Assembly (NCBI RefSeq): GCF_000708675.1
Contig: NZ_JELR01000002.1
Span: 1,318,228 to 1,382,227 of the forward strand
Direction: 5' to 3'
Origin: Microbulbifer sp. HZ11
Lineage (GTDB): Bacteria; Pseudomonadota; Gammaproteobacteria; Pseudomonadales; Cellvibrionaceae
DNA length: 64,000 nt
Shown: piece after piece, positions 17,542 to 25,917 of the stretch
How the letters are laid out: each line of letters opens with the position of its first letter
How positions within the stretch are numbered: the stretch's first letter is position 1
The notes under the pieces: generated by a model
Database searches by the model: none
The model's input: the letters and a program-made list of their open reading frames with translations, nothing else
Told to the model about the DNA's origin: nothing
Program-made: the position numbers and the translations under genes

Positions 17542-19812
17542 ATGAGAACTTCAGGAATCAAACCATTACTGGCTGCCGCACTGCTTACCTGCGGGCAGGC
17601 CTCCCTGTTCTGCGTCCAGGCATCCGCCGAGGAGTACCTGGTCCATAACCCGCAGGAGTACGCGAAGGTTGCCAAAGACCTCGAGGCCGGCGACACCGTG
17701 GTACTGGCTAATGGCACCTGGAAAGATTTTGAAATCCTATTCACCGGTGAAGGCAAAAAAGAGCAACCTATTACGCTGACTGCGGAAGAAAAGGGTAAAG
17801 TCGTCCTTAGCGGCCAGTCCAACCTACGCCTGGCGGGCGAATATCTGGTGGTTTCCGGCCTGGTATTCAAAGACGGCTACACGCCGAGCAGCGAGGTAAT
17901 CTCCTTTCGCCGCAACAAAGACCACTTGGCCAATAACTCCCGTGTGACTGAAGTGGTGATCGAGGACTTCAGCAAGCCGGAGCGTATGGACTCCGATTAC
18001 TGGGTGAGCATTTACGGCAAGAACAACCGTTTCGATCACAGCCACCTGTCGGGCAAGCGCAACAAGGGTGTGACCATGGCGGTGCGCCTGAACACCGAAG
18101 CGAGCCAGGAAAATCGTCACCGCATTGACCACAACTACTTCGGTCCGCGTCCGGTCCTGGGCTCCAACGGCGGTGAGACCCTGCGTATCGGCACCAGCCA
18201 CTACTCTCTGACCGATTCACTGACGGTGGTCGAAAATAATTTCTTCGACCGCTGCGACGGCGAGGTGGAAATCATCTCCGTCAAATCCGGCAAAAATATT
18301 CTGCGTAACAACACCTTCTTTGAATCCCGCGGCACCCTGACCATGCGTCACGGTAACGGCAACCTGATCGAAGGCAATGTGTTCCTGGGCAACGGCGTGG
18401 ACCACACCGGCGGTATTCGTGTGATCAATGCGGACCAGGTGATTCGCAACAATTATCTCGAGGGTCTCACAGGCTATCGGTTTGGGAGTGGGTTCACCGT
18501 GATGAACGGTGTTCCCAACTCTCCCATCAATCGCTACCACCAGGTAGTGAACGCGAAGATCGAGAACAACAGCTTTATCAATGTGGAGCATATCCACCTG
18601 GCCGCAGGCAGTGACCAGGAACGCAGCGCGACGCCGCAGGACTCCACTATTGCCGACAATATTTTCTATACCGAGAGCGGTAAGTCCCCTTTCTCCATTT
18701 TTGACGACATCTCCGGCATTACCTTCGCCAACAACGTTTCCAATGGCTTTGTGGATAAGAAGATTCACGAAGGTATCGATAAAGGCGTGGGCAAACTGAA
18801 GCGTGCCGACAACGGCCTGCTCTACCCGACCGATAAGTCTGTAGCGAATAAGGGCGCGAGCAAAGACCTGGTGGTTACCACCAAGGAAATGACCGGCGCC
18901 TCCTGGTATCCCAAATCGGAACCGGTTACCCCATTCGACAGCGGCAAGTCCATCAGCGTGCGACCCGGAGAGAATACTCTGTTCGACGCCATTGCCCGTG
19001 CGGCGGATGGCGACACACTGGTACTGGAAAACGGCGTCTACAACGCAACCAAGCGCCTGGATATCAACAAGACCCTGACCATCAAGGCAAAAAAACACGG
19101 CAAGGTTACCCTGACCAGCGGACGCCCGGTGATGTTTGAAATTCAGGACGGCGGCAGCCTTTCCCTGGATGGCCTGGTCATTTCCGGAGCGAGCAGCCCG
19201 GATAATGCCGGTAATATCCTGATTCGCACAGCGGTTTGGGGCATGCTGAAAAACTATCGCTTTTCCATGACCAATAGCCGGGTAGAAAACCTGGATATCA
19301 ATCACTCCTACCACTTCTTCGATTCTGGCCTGCGTGCATTCGCCGATACCATTACTCTGACCAACAATCACTTCGAGAACATCACCGGTGATCTGCTCAA
19401 GCTGAATAAAGAGACCGATGATCTTGGCGTATACAACGCGGAGTACGTGATCGTTACCGGTAATACCTTTAACAAGGTACAGGGAGCACTGGTTGATCTG
19501 TACCGCGGTGGTACCGACGAAAGCACCTTCGGCCCGCATATAGATTTCAGCGATAACACCGTTACCAAATCCGGTAAAGGAAAGCGCAACAAAGCGCAGG
19601 CACTGATCAAGCTACATGGGACCCAAGTCGCCAACATCCACGACAACCGCATTGAAGATAGCGCGGGTATTCTGGTGGAGCACACCGTGGGTGAGCCGGT
19701 CACACATATTGCCAACAACCAGTTCTTCAAGGCCCCGCTGCCGGAAATCACTGAATTGGTGGCGGAGGGCCCGCATACCGCAGTCCTCGCCAACAATGAA
19801 GTGAAGAACTGA
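17542..19812 (+). CDS. Alginate lyase, polysaccharide lyase family 6
   Basis: A 756-residue secreted or periplasmic enzyme with a signal peptide (about 1-30). Two parallel beta-helix domains follow (about 31-470 and 471-756), as in two-domain PL6 enzymes such as AlyGC. The catalytic pair is visible: K248 in SVKSG and R269 in TMRHG, with the same 21-residue separation as in AlyGC, and the calcium/substrate region GEVEII precedes it. Enzymes of this shape are often exolytic and prefer guluronate. ATG 17542 has AGGTG upstream. It starts the plus-strand catabolic gene run, 20 bp before PL17, and the gap contains only the next ribosome site. Confidence 0.95.
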   Translation: MRTSGIKPLLAAALLTCGQASLFCVQASAEEYLVHNPQEYAKVAKDLEAGDTVVLANGTWKDFEILFTGEGKKEQPITLTAEEKGKVVLSGQSNLRLAGEYLVVSGLVFKDGYTPSSEVISFRRNKDHLANNSRVTEVVIEDFSKPERMDSDYWVSIYGKNNRFDHSHLSGKRNKGVTMAVRLNTEASQENRHRIDHNYFGPRPVLGSNGGETLRIGTSHYSLTDSLTVVENNFFDRCDGEVEIISVKSGKNILRNNTFFESRGTLTMRHGNGNLIEGNVFLGNGVDHTGGIRVINADQVIRNNYLEGLTGYRFGSGFTVMNGVPNSPINRYHQVVNAKIENNSFINVEHIHLAAGSDQERSATPQDSTIADNIFYTESGKSPFSIFDDISGITFANNVSNGFVDKKIHEGIDKGVGKLKRADNGLLYPTDKSVANKGASKDLVVTTKEMTGASWYPKSEPVTPFDSGKSISVRPGENTLFDAIARAADGDTLVLENGVYNATKRLDINKTLTIKAKKHGKVTLTSGRPVMFEIQDGGSLSLDGLVISGASSPDNAGNILIRTAVWGMLKNYRFSMTNSRVENLDINHSYHFFDSGLRAFADTITLTNNHFENITGDLLKLNKETDDLGVYNAEYVIVTGNTFNKVQGALVDLYRGGTDESTFGPHIDFSDNTVTKSGKGKRNKAQALIKLHGTQVANIHDNRIEDSAGILVEHTVGEPVTHIANNQFFKAPLPEITELVAEGPHTAVLANNEVKN

Positions 19813-19832
19813 AGAAAAGAAGAAGCGACATC

Positions 19833-22076
19833 ATGTTTGGCACTCCAGCTTTAAAATCGCGTAAATCCCTTGCCGCCGGTATTACACTGGCGGCAGGTCT
19901 GTCCACAGCCCTCTTGGCGCTGAATCCCCTGACTGCATTTGCCGCCGATCATCCCAACCTGGTGATTAGCGCTGCCGATATAGACGCCATGCAGGGCGCG
20001 GTTGAACAACCCGGCCGTTTTCGCAACACTTTTCTCAGCACTCAGTCCGCGGTAGATCGCGCACTGGAATCGCCTGTTGCAGTTCCAGTACCTGCCGATG
20101 CCGGCGGTGGTTACACCCACGAGCAGCACAAAAAAAATTACCAGCTGATGTACAACGCTGGTGTGCTGTACCAAATCACCCAAGAGGCAAAGTATGCCGA
20201 GCGCGTACGGGATATGCTGCTTGCCTACGCAGACATGTATCCCACGCTGCCATTACACCCCAAGCGTCGCCCGGGGGCCGACAACCCCGGCAAGCTGTTC
20301 TGGCAGAGCCTCAATGAAGCGGTTTGGCTGGTGTACACCATTCAGGCCTACGATCTGATTCGTCCATCTCTCTCACGAGAGGAAGCGAATAAAATTGAAC
20401 AGGGCGCTCTGCGCCCGGTCGTCAAATTTCTCTCAGTTGATTCGCCAAAAACCTTCAACAAGGTACATAACCACGGTACCTGGCTCACTGCCGGCGTCGG
20501 TATGGCCGGCTATGTTCTGGATGAGCCGGAGTGGGTAGAGCAGGCGCTGCTGGATCTGGATAAATCCGGTAAGGGTGGCTTCCTTCGCCAGCTGAGCACC
20601 CTGTTTTCTCCCGATGGCTACTATAACGAAGGCCCCTATTATCAGCGCTATGCGCTGATGCCGTTCGTCACCTTTGCAAAAGCCATCGAGAATAATGAGC
20701 CGGAGCGGGGAATTTTCGAGTATCGCGACGGTATCGTGATGAAAGCCATCGATACCACCATCCAGCTCAGCTACAACAATCTGTTCTTCCCAATCAACGA
20801 TGCCATCAAGAGCAAGGGGATCGATACCTCGGAATTGGTATTGGGTGTGACCATTGCCTACGGCGAATCCGGCGACCCGCAATTTCTGGATATCGCAGCG
20901 CGACAGGATCAGATTCTGCTGACCGGTGACGGTCTCAAGATTGCCGAGGCACTGGATGCTGGACAGCAGCAACCATACGAATTCAAATCCTTTGCTTTCC
21001 GCGATGGTAAAGATGGCGACGAAGGCGCGCTGGTGGTTCTGCGCCAGCAGGTCAATGGCGACCAGGCGTTGGTATTCAAGCCCGCTGCACAGGGAATGGG
21101 ACACGGCCATTTCGACAAACTGTCCTGGCAGTTTTACGATCGCGGCGCGGAAATCGTCACCGATTACGGTGCGGCCCGCTTTCTGAATGTGGAAGCCAAA
21201 AATGGTGGCCGCTATCTGGAAGAAAATGAGACATGGGCCAAACAGACCGTTGCTCATAATACGGTAGTGGTCGACGAAACCTCCCACTTCGATAACAACC
21301 TGAAAGTAGCCAATCAGAATCACCCGGAGCTGTTGTTTTTCCACGCGGACGATCAGGTCAAGATCAGCGCTGCGGCAATCGATTCCGCCTACCCGGGTGT
21401 TACCCTCAAGCGTACCCTCGCACTGGTCAACAATCCGGACAACGGCAGCACCTTCGCCATTGACGTGTTTGATGTGGAGTCCCGTAAAAAACACCAACTG
21501 GACCTGCCAGTGCACTACAACGGCCAGCTTGTGGATACCAACTTCAAGCTTCAGGGCTTCACCGACAGCCTGCGAGCACTGGGTAAAGACAATGGTTACC
21601 AACACCTTTGGCTGAAAGCCAACGCAAAGCCGGCAAATGGTCTGGCCCAGGTCACCTGGCTGAACGATAACGGCCGCTTTTACACTCAGTCCAGTCTGGT
21701 AGACGGTAATACCGAACTTCTATTTACCGAGCTCGGTGCCAACGATCCCAATTTTAACCTGCGTGCTGAAAAAAGCTTTATTGCGCGGCGGGATAACACA
21801 GATAAGCACACGTTTATCAGCATTCTGGAGCCCCACGGTGAATATAACCCCTCCAAGGAATTCACCCTCAAGGCTGAAAGCCAGGTAAGCGCCCTCAGTC
21901 ATCAACGCACCGGTGACCTGGAGCTGATTGCGATCGGCGGTAAAAACGGCACTACACAGTTACTGGCGTATAACCGCAATAACGACGTGGACGATTCGGT
22001 TGAAAACCGATTTGAATTCGGCGGCAGTGAATACTACTTCAACGGCCGTGCCAAGCTCTTTCAGATTAAAAATTGA
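19833..22076 (+). CDS. Oligoalginate lyase, polysaccharide lyase family 17
   Basis: A 747-residue enzyme with a signal peptide (about 1-38), an alpha/alpha barrel (about 40-385) and a heparinase II/III-like beta-sheet domain (about 390-747). Catalytic residues align with Alg17c of Saccharophagus: N213-H214 in KVHNHGTW, Y270 in EGPYYQRYA and the histidine of GMGHGHFDK (H424/H426). The family is exolytic and releases unsaturated uronate monomers from oligoalginate, which KdgF and spontaneous opening convert to DEH. Lies directly after PL6 and 16 bp before kdgF. Confidence 0.95.
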   Translation: MFGTPALKSRKSLAAGITLAAGLSTALLALNPLTAFAADHPNLVISAADIDAMQGAVEQPGRFRNTFLSTQSAVDRALESPVAVPVPADAGGGYTHEQHKKNYQLMYNAGVLYQITQEAKYAERVRDMLLAYADMYPTLPLHPKRRPGADNPGKLFWQSLNEAVWLVYTIQAYDLIRPSLSREEANKIEQGALRPVVKFLSVDSPKTFNKVHNHGTWLTAGVGMAGYVLDEPEWVEQALLDLDKSGKGGFLRQLSTLFSPDGYYNEGPYYQRYALMPFVTFAKAIENNEPERGIFEYRDGIVMKAIDTTIQLSYNNLFFPINDAIKSKGIDTSELVLGVTIAYGESGDPQFLDIAARQDQILLTGDGLKIAEALDAGQQQPYEFKSFAFRDGKDGDEGALVVLRQQVNGDQALVFKPAAQGMGHGHFDKLSWQFYDRGAEIVTDYGAARFLNVEAKNGGRYLEENETWAKQTVAHNTVVVDETSHFDNNLKVANQNHPELLFFHADDQVKISAAAIDSAYPGVTLKRTLALVNNPDNGSTFAIDVFDVESRKKHQLDLPVHYNGQLVDTNFKLQGFTDSLRALGKDNGYQHLWLKANAKPANGLAQVTWLNDNGRFYTQSSLVDGNTELLFTELGANDPNFNLRAEKSFIARRDNTDKHTFISILEPHGEYNPSKEFTLKAESQVSALSHQRTGDLELIAIGGKNGTTQLLAYNRNNDVDDSVENRFEFGGSEYYFNGRAKLFQIKN

Positions 22077-22092
22077 GGAAGGCAAAAACGCT

Positions 22093-22434
22093 ATGCCCGC
22101 AACTGATGCATTTGTTCAGGCCCAGGATGTTGAAGTCGAGGATCTCGGCGGCGGTATCAAGCGGCAGATTCTAGGCCACGACGACAACCTGATGGTTGTG
22201 CGTGTGTGGTTTGAGGAAGGCAGTATCGGCTACGTACACAAGCACCCGCACACTCAAGTGAGCTACGTCGAAAGTGGCGAGTTTGAAGTGCAGGTGGATG
22301 GCCGTAAAAAACTGCTGAAAGCTGGCGACAGCTTCTACATTGCACCACATCTGGAACACGGTGCCGTGTGTAAAAAGGCCGGAGTGCTGCTCGATACCTT
22401 CAGTCCCTACCGGGAAGACTTTCTGCAAAGCTAA
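22093..22434 (+). CDS. kdgF: Cupin protein KdgF, unsaturated uronate ring opening
   Basis: A 113-residue single-domain cupin. Metal ligands H49, H51, Q55 and H89 occur in VHKHPHTQ and APHLEHG, matching KdgF, which speeds the conversion of 4,5-unsaturated uronate monomers to the linear keto form (DEH from alginate). No signal peptide, so it acts in the cytosol. It lies between the monomer-forming PL17 and the MFS transporter gene, 14 bp from the latter. A general cupin function is the alternative, but the ligand set and neighbours make KdgF likely. Confidence 0.92.
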   Translation: MPATDAFVQAQDVEVEDLGGGIKRQILGHDDNLMVVRVWFEEGSIGYVHKHPHTQVSYVESGEFEVQVDGRKKLLKAGDSFYIAPHLEHGAVCKKAGVLLDTFSPYREDFLQS

Positions 22435-22448
22435 ACAGGACAATAATA

Positions 22449-23744
22449 ATGAAGAACTTACGCTGGACCATTGTGTCCCTGGTGGCCCTGGCCACCATCA
22501 TTAACTACATCGACCGCACTGCACTCTCGGTTATGTGGCCTGGGGTTTCCGAAGACCTTGGGATGGACAGTCATGACTATGCCAACATCATGAGTGTATT
22601 CCTGATTGCGTACGCGATCGGTCAGGCGGTATTTGGGCGCGTGTTTGATGCCATCGGTACCCGCCTCGGCTTTATGCTGTCGATCGTGGTCTGGTCTGTG
22701 TCCATCGCGCTGCACGCCCTGGCCACATCCGTGACCTCTTTCAGTATTTTCCGCACCCTGCTGGGCTTCGGTGAAGCCGGTAACTGGCCCGGGGCCACCA
22801 AGGCAAATGCCGAATGGTTCCCCGCCAAAGAGCGCGCTCTTGCCCAGGGTATATTCGGCGCAGGTGCCTCTGCCGGCAATATCATCGCTCCCCCGCTGGT
22901 CGCCTTCCTGTATGCGTTTATGGGTTGGCAGGCAACGTTTATCGTTATTGCCCTGCTCGGTTTTATCTGGCTGGTGCCCTGGCTGATCATCTACAAGAGC
23001 GGCCCCGACGCACACCCTTGGATCACTCCGGAAGAACGCGAACTGATTCTGTCTGGTCAAATTGCTCCTGAAAAAGATGGAGATGAGTATGTTCCTACGC
23101 TGCGGGAATTACTGTCACACCGTCAGAGCTGGAGTGTGATTTCTGCGCGATTCTTCATCGAGCCGATCTGGTGGCTGTTCGTAGCCTGGCTACCGCTGTA
23201 CCTCAACGACAAGTTCGGCTTTGACGTGAAAGCAATCGGCGCATCCGCATGGATTCCTTACTGCGGTGCCGCAGCCGGTGCTCTGTTTGGTGGCTGGTTG
23301 TCCGGCAAGCTGATGAGCAGCGGTTGGAGCGTGAACAAATCCCGTAAGTTTGCCGTGCTGGTTGGTGGCTGCTGTATGCTGCCGGCACTGCTGGCCACTA
23401 CTGTCGCGGCAACACCCGCTGCGGCGCTGGCCCTGATTACCGTGATCCTGTTCGGCTTCCAGGCCGCCATTAACAATATCCAGACGCTGCCCAGTGACTA
23501 CTTCTCTGGCAAGAGCGTTGCCAGCCTTGCCGGCATCAGCGGCGCGGTTGGTGTGATCAGTGTGATTACTGCTATCCAGTTGGTACCGATCATTACCAAC
23601 GATGGCACCTATTACCCGCCCTTCTTCATTCTCGGTGCTTCTTTGGTACCGCTGATGTTGATCTCGGTTCTGTTTGTTGGGGGACGTATCGCACCGGTGC
23701 GTAGCAAACAGGAAAAGAAGCAACTCGCTGAAGCAGCGAGCTAA
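22449..23744 (+). CDS. MFS transporter, hexuronate/DEH type
   Basis: A 431-residue inner-membrane carrier with 12 predicted helices, of the anion:cation symporter branch (ExuT-like). The start NLRWTIVSLVALATIINYIDRTALS is characteristic, with the conserved INYIDR of uronate carriers, and the loop GFGEAGNWPGATKANAEWFP is present. Its place between kdgF and the DEH reductase gene points to uptake of the unsaturated monomer or DEH from the periplasm. The cargo is inferred from context. Confidence 0.9.
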   Translation: MKNLRWTIVSLVALATIINYIDRTALSVMWPGVSEDLGMDSHDYANIMSVFLIAYAIGQAVFGRVFDAIGTRLGFMLSIVVWSVSIALHALATSVTSFSIFRTLLGFGEAGNWPGATKANAEWFPAKERALAQGIFGAGASAGNIIAPPLVAFLYAFMGWQATFIVIALLGFIWLVPWLIIYKSGPDAHPWITPEERELILSGQIAPEKDGDEYVPTLRELLSHRQSWSVISARFFIEPIWWLFVAWLPLYLNDKFGFDVKAIGASAWIPYCGAAAGALFGGWLSGKLMSSGWSVNKSRKFAVLVGGCCMLPALLATTVAATPAAALALITVILFGFQAAINNIQTLPSDYFSGKSVASLAGISGAVGVISVITAIQLVPIITNDGTYYPPFFILGASLVPLMLISVLFVGGRIAPVRSKQEKKQLAEAAS

Positions 23745-23805
23745 CACAAACCTGAAAAACTCTTCGATCAAAAGTCGGAATTCAAAATTACAGTTAGGAG
23801 TAACT

Positions 23806-24555
23806 ATGAAACTTCAAGGTAAAGTAGCCATCGTCAGCGGTGGGGCGCGGGACATCGGTAAAGCGGTTTCCCTGAAACTGGCAGCAGAAGGCGCCAAGGT
23901 GGTCGTGAACTACTTCAGCAACGCGCAAACCGCCGAAGAAACTCTGGCGGAAATCAAAGCGGCCGGTGGCGAAGCCATCATTGCCAAAGGCGACATGACC
24001 AAACAGGCCGACGTTGAAAGCGTTGTAGCAGCCGCACAGGAAGCCTATGGTAAAACCATCGACGTGCTGGTAAACGTTGCCGGCGGTCTGGTAGAGCGCA
24101 AAACCATTGAAGAAATGGATGAAGATTTCTTCAATAAGGTGATCGCCCTGAACCTGAACAGCACCTTCCTGCTGACCAAAGCCGTTGTTCCGCACATGGA
24201 CGGTGGTGCCATTGTGAACCTGGCCTCCCAGGCTGGCCGTGATGGCGGTGGCCCCGGTGCTTCTGCCTACGCCACCTCCAAAGGTGCGGTAATGACTTTC
24301 ACCCGCGCCATGGCGAAAGAGCTGGGCCCGAAAAATATTCGCGTCAACTCTCTGTGCCCGGGCATGATCAGCACCACCTTCCACGATACCTTCACCAAAG
24401 ATGCGGTACGCGCAAACGTGGCCAACGCCACCCCGCTGAAACGTGAAGGTAAGGCGCCGGAAGTGGCTGACGCCGTTGCTTACCTGGCCTCTGATGAAGC
24501 TTCCTTCATCACCGGAACCAACATCGACATCAACGGTGGCCTGTTCTTCTCCTAA
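23806..24555 (+). CDS. SDR-family DEH reductase
   Basis: A 249-residue short-chain dehydrogenase. The cofactor motif GGARDIGKA (residues 12-20), NVAGG (90-94) and the catalytic set S141, Y155 and K159 are visible. In alginate loci this enzyme reduces 4-deoxy-L-erythro-5-hexoseulose uronate (DEH) to 2-keto-3-deoxygluconate (KDG). NADH or NADPH preference cannot be settled by eye. ATG 23806 is preceded by AGGAG; the frame extends upstream into the transporter gene without a better start. Next to KDG kinase, 48 bp apart. Confidence 0.92.
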   Translation: MKLQGKVAIVSGGARDIGKAVSLKLAAEGAKVVVNYFSNAQTAEETLAEIKAAGGEAIIAKGDMTKQADVESVVAAAQEAYGKTIDVLVNVAGGLVERKTIEEMDEDFFNKVIALNLNSTFLLTKAVVPHMDGGAIVNLASQAGRDGGGPGASAYATSKGAVMTFTRAMAKELGPKNIRVNSLCPGMISTTFHDTFTKDAVRANVANATPLKREGKAPEVADAVAYLASDEASFITGTNIDINGGLFFS

Positions 24556-24603
24556 GGGAGAAGACACCGATACTCAGATTTTTGAGGTAAATAGGCGGAA
24601 ACC

Positions 24604-25560
24604 ATGCACAAGCGCATAGCAGTCATCGGCGAATGTATGCTGGAAATGAACCTGGACAGCGACTGTCGCAGTCATCACAGTGAGCGCCGCCTGAACGCAG
24701 GGCTCTCGTTCGGTGGTGACACCTTGAATACAGCACTGTATATGTCCCGGCTCGGCACCAGCGTCGATTATGTGACTGCGCTAGGTGATGATCACCTGAG
24801 TGACTGGATGATCCGCCAATGGCAGGCGGAAGGTATCGGCTGTGATCTGGTAAAGCGTGAGGCGAATGCAACGCCCGGGCTTTACCTGATCGAGACCGAC
24901 GCCACGGGTGAGCGGACTTTCCACTACTGGAGAGATCGCGCACCCGCTAAACGCCTGCTGGATAACCCGCAAGCGGCCAGGCAGTTGTTCGAGCAACTAA
25001 AACAGTTTGACGCGGTTTATCTATCCGGTATTTCCCTCGCCATCCTCTCGCCCTACGGGCGCGAGTGCCTATTCGATTTTCTGGCGGAATTCCGCCAGGG
25101 CGGTGGGCAGGTTATTTTTGATGGTAATTACCGACCGCGATTGTGGGGCAGTGAAACACTGACCCGTAAAGCCTACGAGCAGATATTACGCTTGACCGAT
25201 ATTGCCCTACCCACCTTTGAAGACGAACAGTTGCTGTTTGCGGACAAGGATACCGATGCTGCGCTGGCACGTATTCGGGAATGGGGTGTCGGTGAAATTG
25301 TGTTGAAACTCGGCGGCGATGGCTGCCTCGTGGTTCAGCAGAACCGCGATCCCAAGCTGATTCCAGCAAATAAAGTGGTACCGGTAGATACTACCGCGGC
25401 CGGGGACTCATTCAATGCCGGCTATCTGGCGAGTCGTCTGTCGGGGGACAGTGCCGAAACAGCCGCTAAAAAAGGTCACCTACTGGCCAGTACGGTAATT
25501 CAATATCGCGGCGCCATTATTGCGCAAACTGCCATGCCGGAAGCTATACAGAGCGCATAA
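24604..25560 (+). CDS. kdgK: 2-keto-3-deoxygluconate kinase
   Basis: A 318-residue PfkB-family sugar kinase that phosphorylates KDG to KDPG. The N-terminal IAVIGECMLEM, the substrate GGDTLNTALYMSRLG and the anion-hole motif D262-TTAAGD268-SF with catalytic D268 are all present. It is the last catabolic gene before the terminator at 25588. The next enzyme, KDPG aldolase (Eda), is not encoded in this window and must come from elsewhere. Confidence 0.95.
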   Translation: MHKRIAVIGECMLEMNLDSDCRSHHSERRLNAGLSFGGDTLNTALYMSRLGTSVDYVTALGDDHLSDWMIRQWQAEGIGCDLVKREANATPGLYLIETDATGERTFHYWRDRAPAKRLLDNPQAARQLFEQLKQFDAVYLSGISLAILSPYGRECLFDFLAEFRQGGGQVIFDGNYRPRLWGSETLTRKAYEQILRLTDIALPTFEDEQLLFADKDTDAALARIREWGVGEIVLKLGGDGCLVVQQNRDPKLIPANKVVPVDTTAAGDSFNAGYLASRLSGDSAETAAKKGHLLASTVIQYRGAIIAQTAMPEAIQSA

Positions 25561-25587
25561 AATCTCTCGGTAATTTTAGTGACCATA

Positions 25588-25611
25588 AGCGGCTATTCAG
25601 CCGCTTTTTTT
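25588..25611 (+). terminator. Rho-independent terminator after kdgK
   Basis: AGCGGCT, loop ATTC, AGCCGCT and a run of six T, about 28 bp after the kdgK stop. It separates the PL6-kdgK transcript from the second receptor gene. Confidence 0.88.
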
Positions 25612-25917
25612 ATATGTCAGTTAATTACCTTGTTTACTACCAGCCTCAGACATTACCGACCTATCAAACCAATTGGTTTTACCCTTGGGTATTTGATGAG
25701 TCGTTCATAGAAACAATTAAATTCCTTTAAAAATATTTTTTCACTGAAAAAACCTAAAAAACCCATATAAAACAATTATTTAATTGGGTTTTACAACAAC
25801 CTATCTTACCAATATCGTTAACCAATATTATTGACAGGTTTTCTCGAACGCGTTTAACTCGCCATGCTGCGAGCTAATAAAAATAAAATCGTTCTTACAA
25901 TGAGAGGAAACTGTTCG
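25612..25917 (+). promoter_or_regulatory. AT-rich promoter region of TonB-dependent receptor 2 with ATTGGT motifs
   Basis: The best motif copy is AATTGGTTTTACCCT (25671-25685); its left part lies in the perfect palindrome AAACCAATTGGTTT (25666-25679). A second copy with one extra G, AATTGGGTTTTACAA, is at 25782-25796, and ACCAAT half-sites follow at 25808-25813 and 25831-25836. The stretch is markedly AT-rich and holds no gene. Confidence 0.55.

Noticed and set aside
18217..19539. Long open frame opposite PL6
   Set aside because: Antisense shadow of a well-supported lyase gene; no ribosome site.
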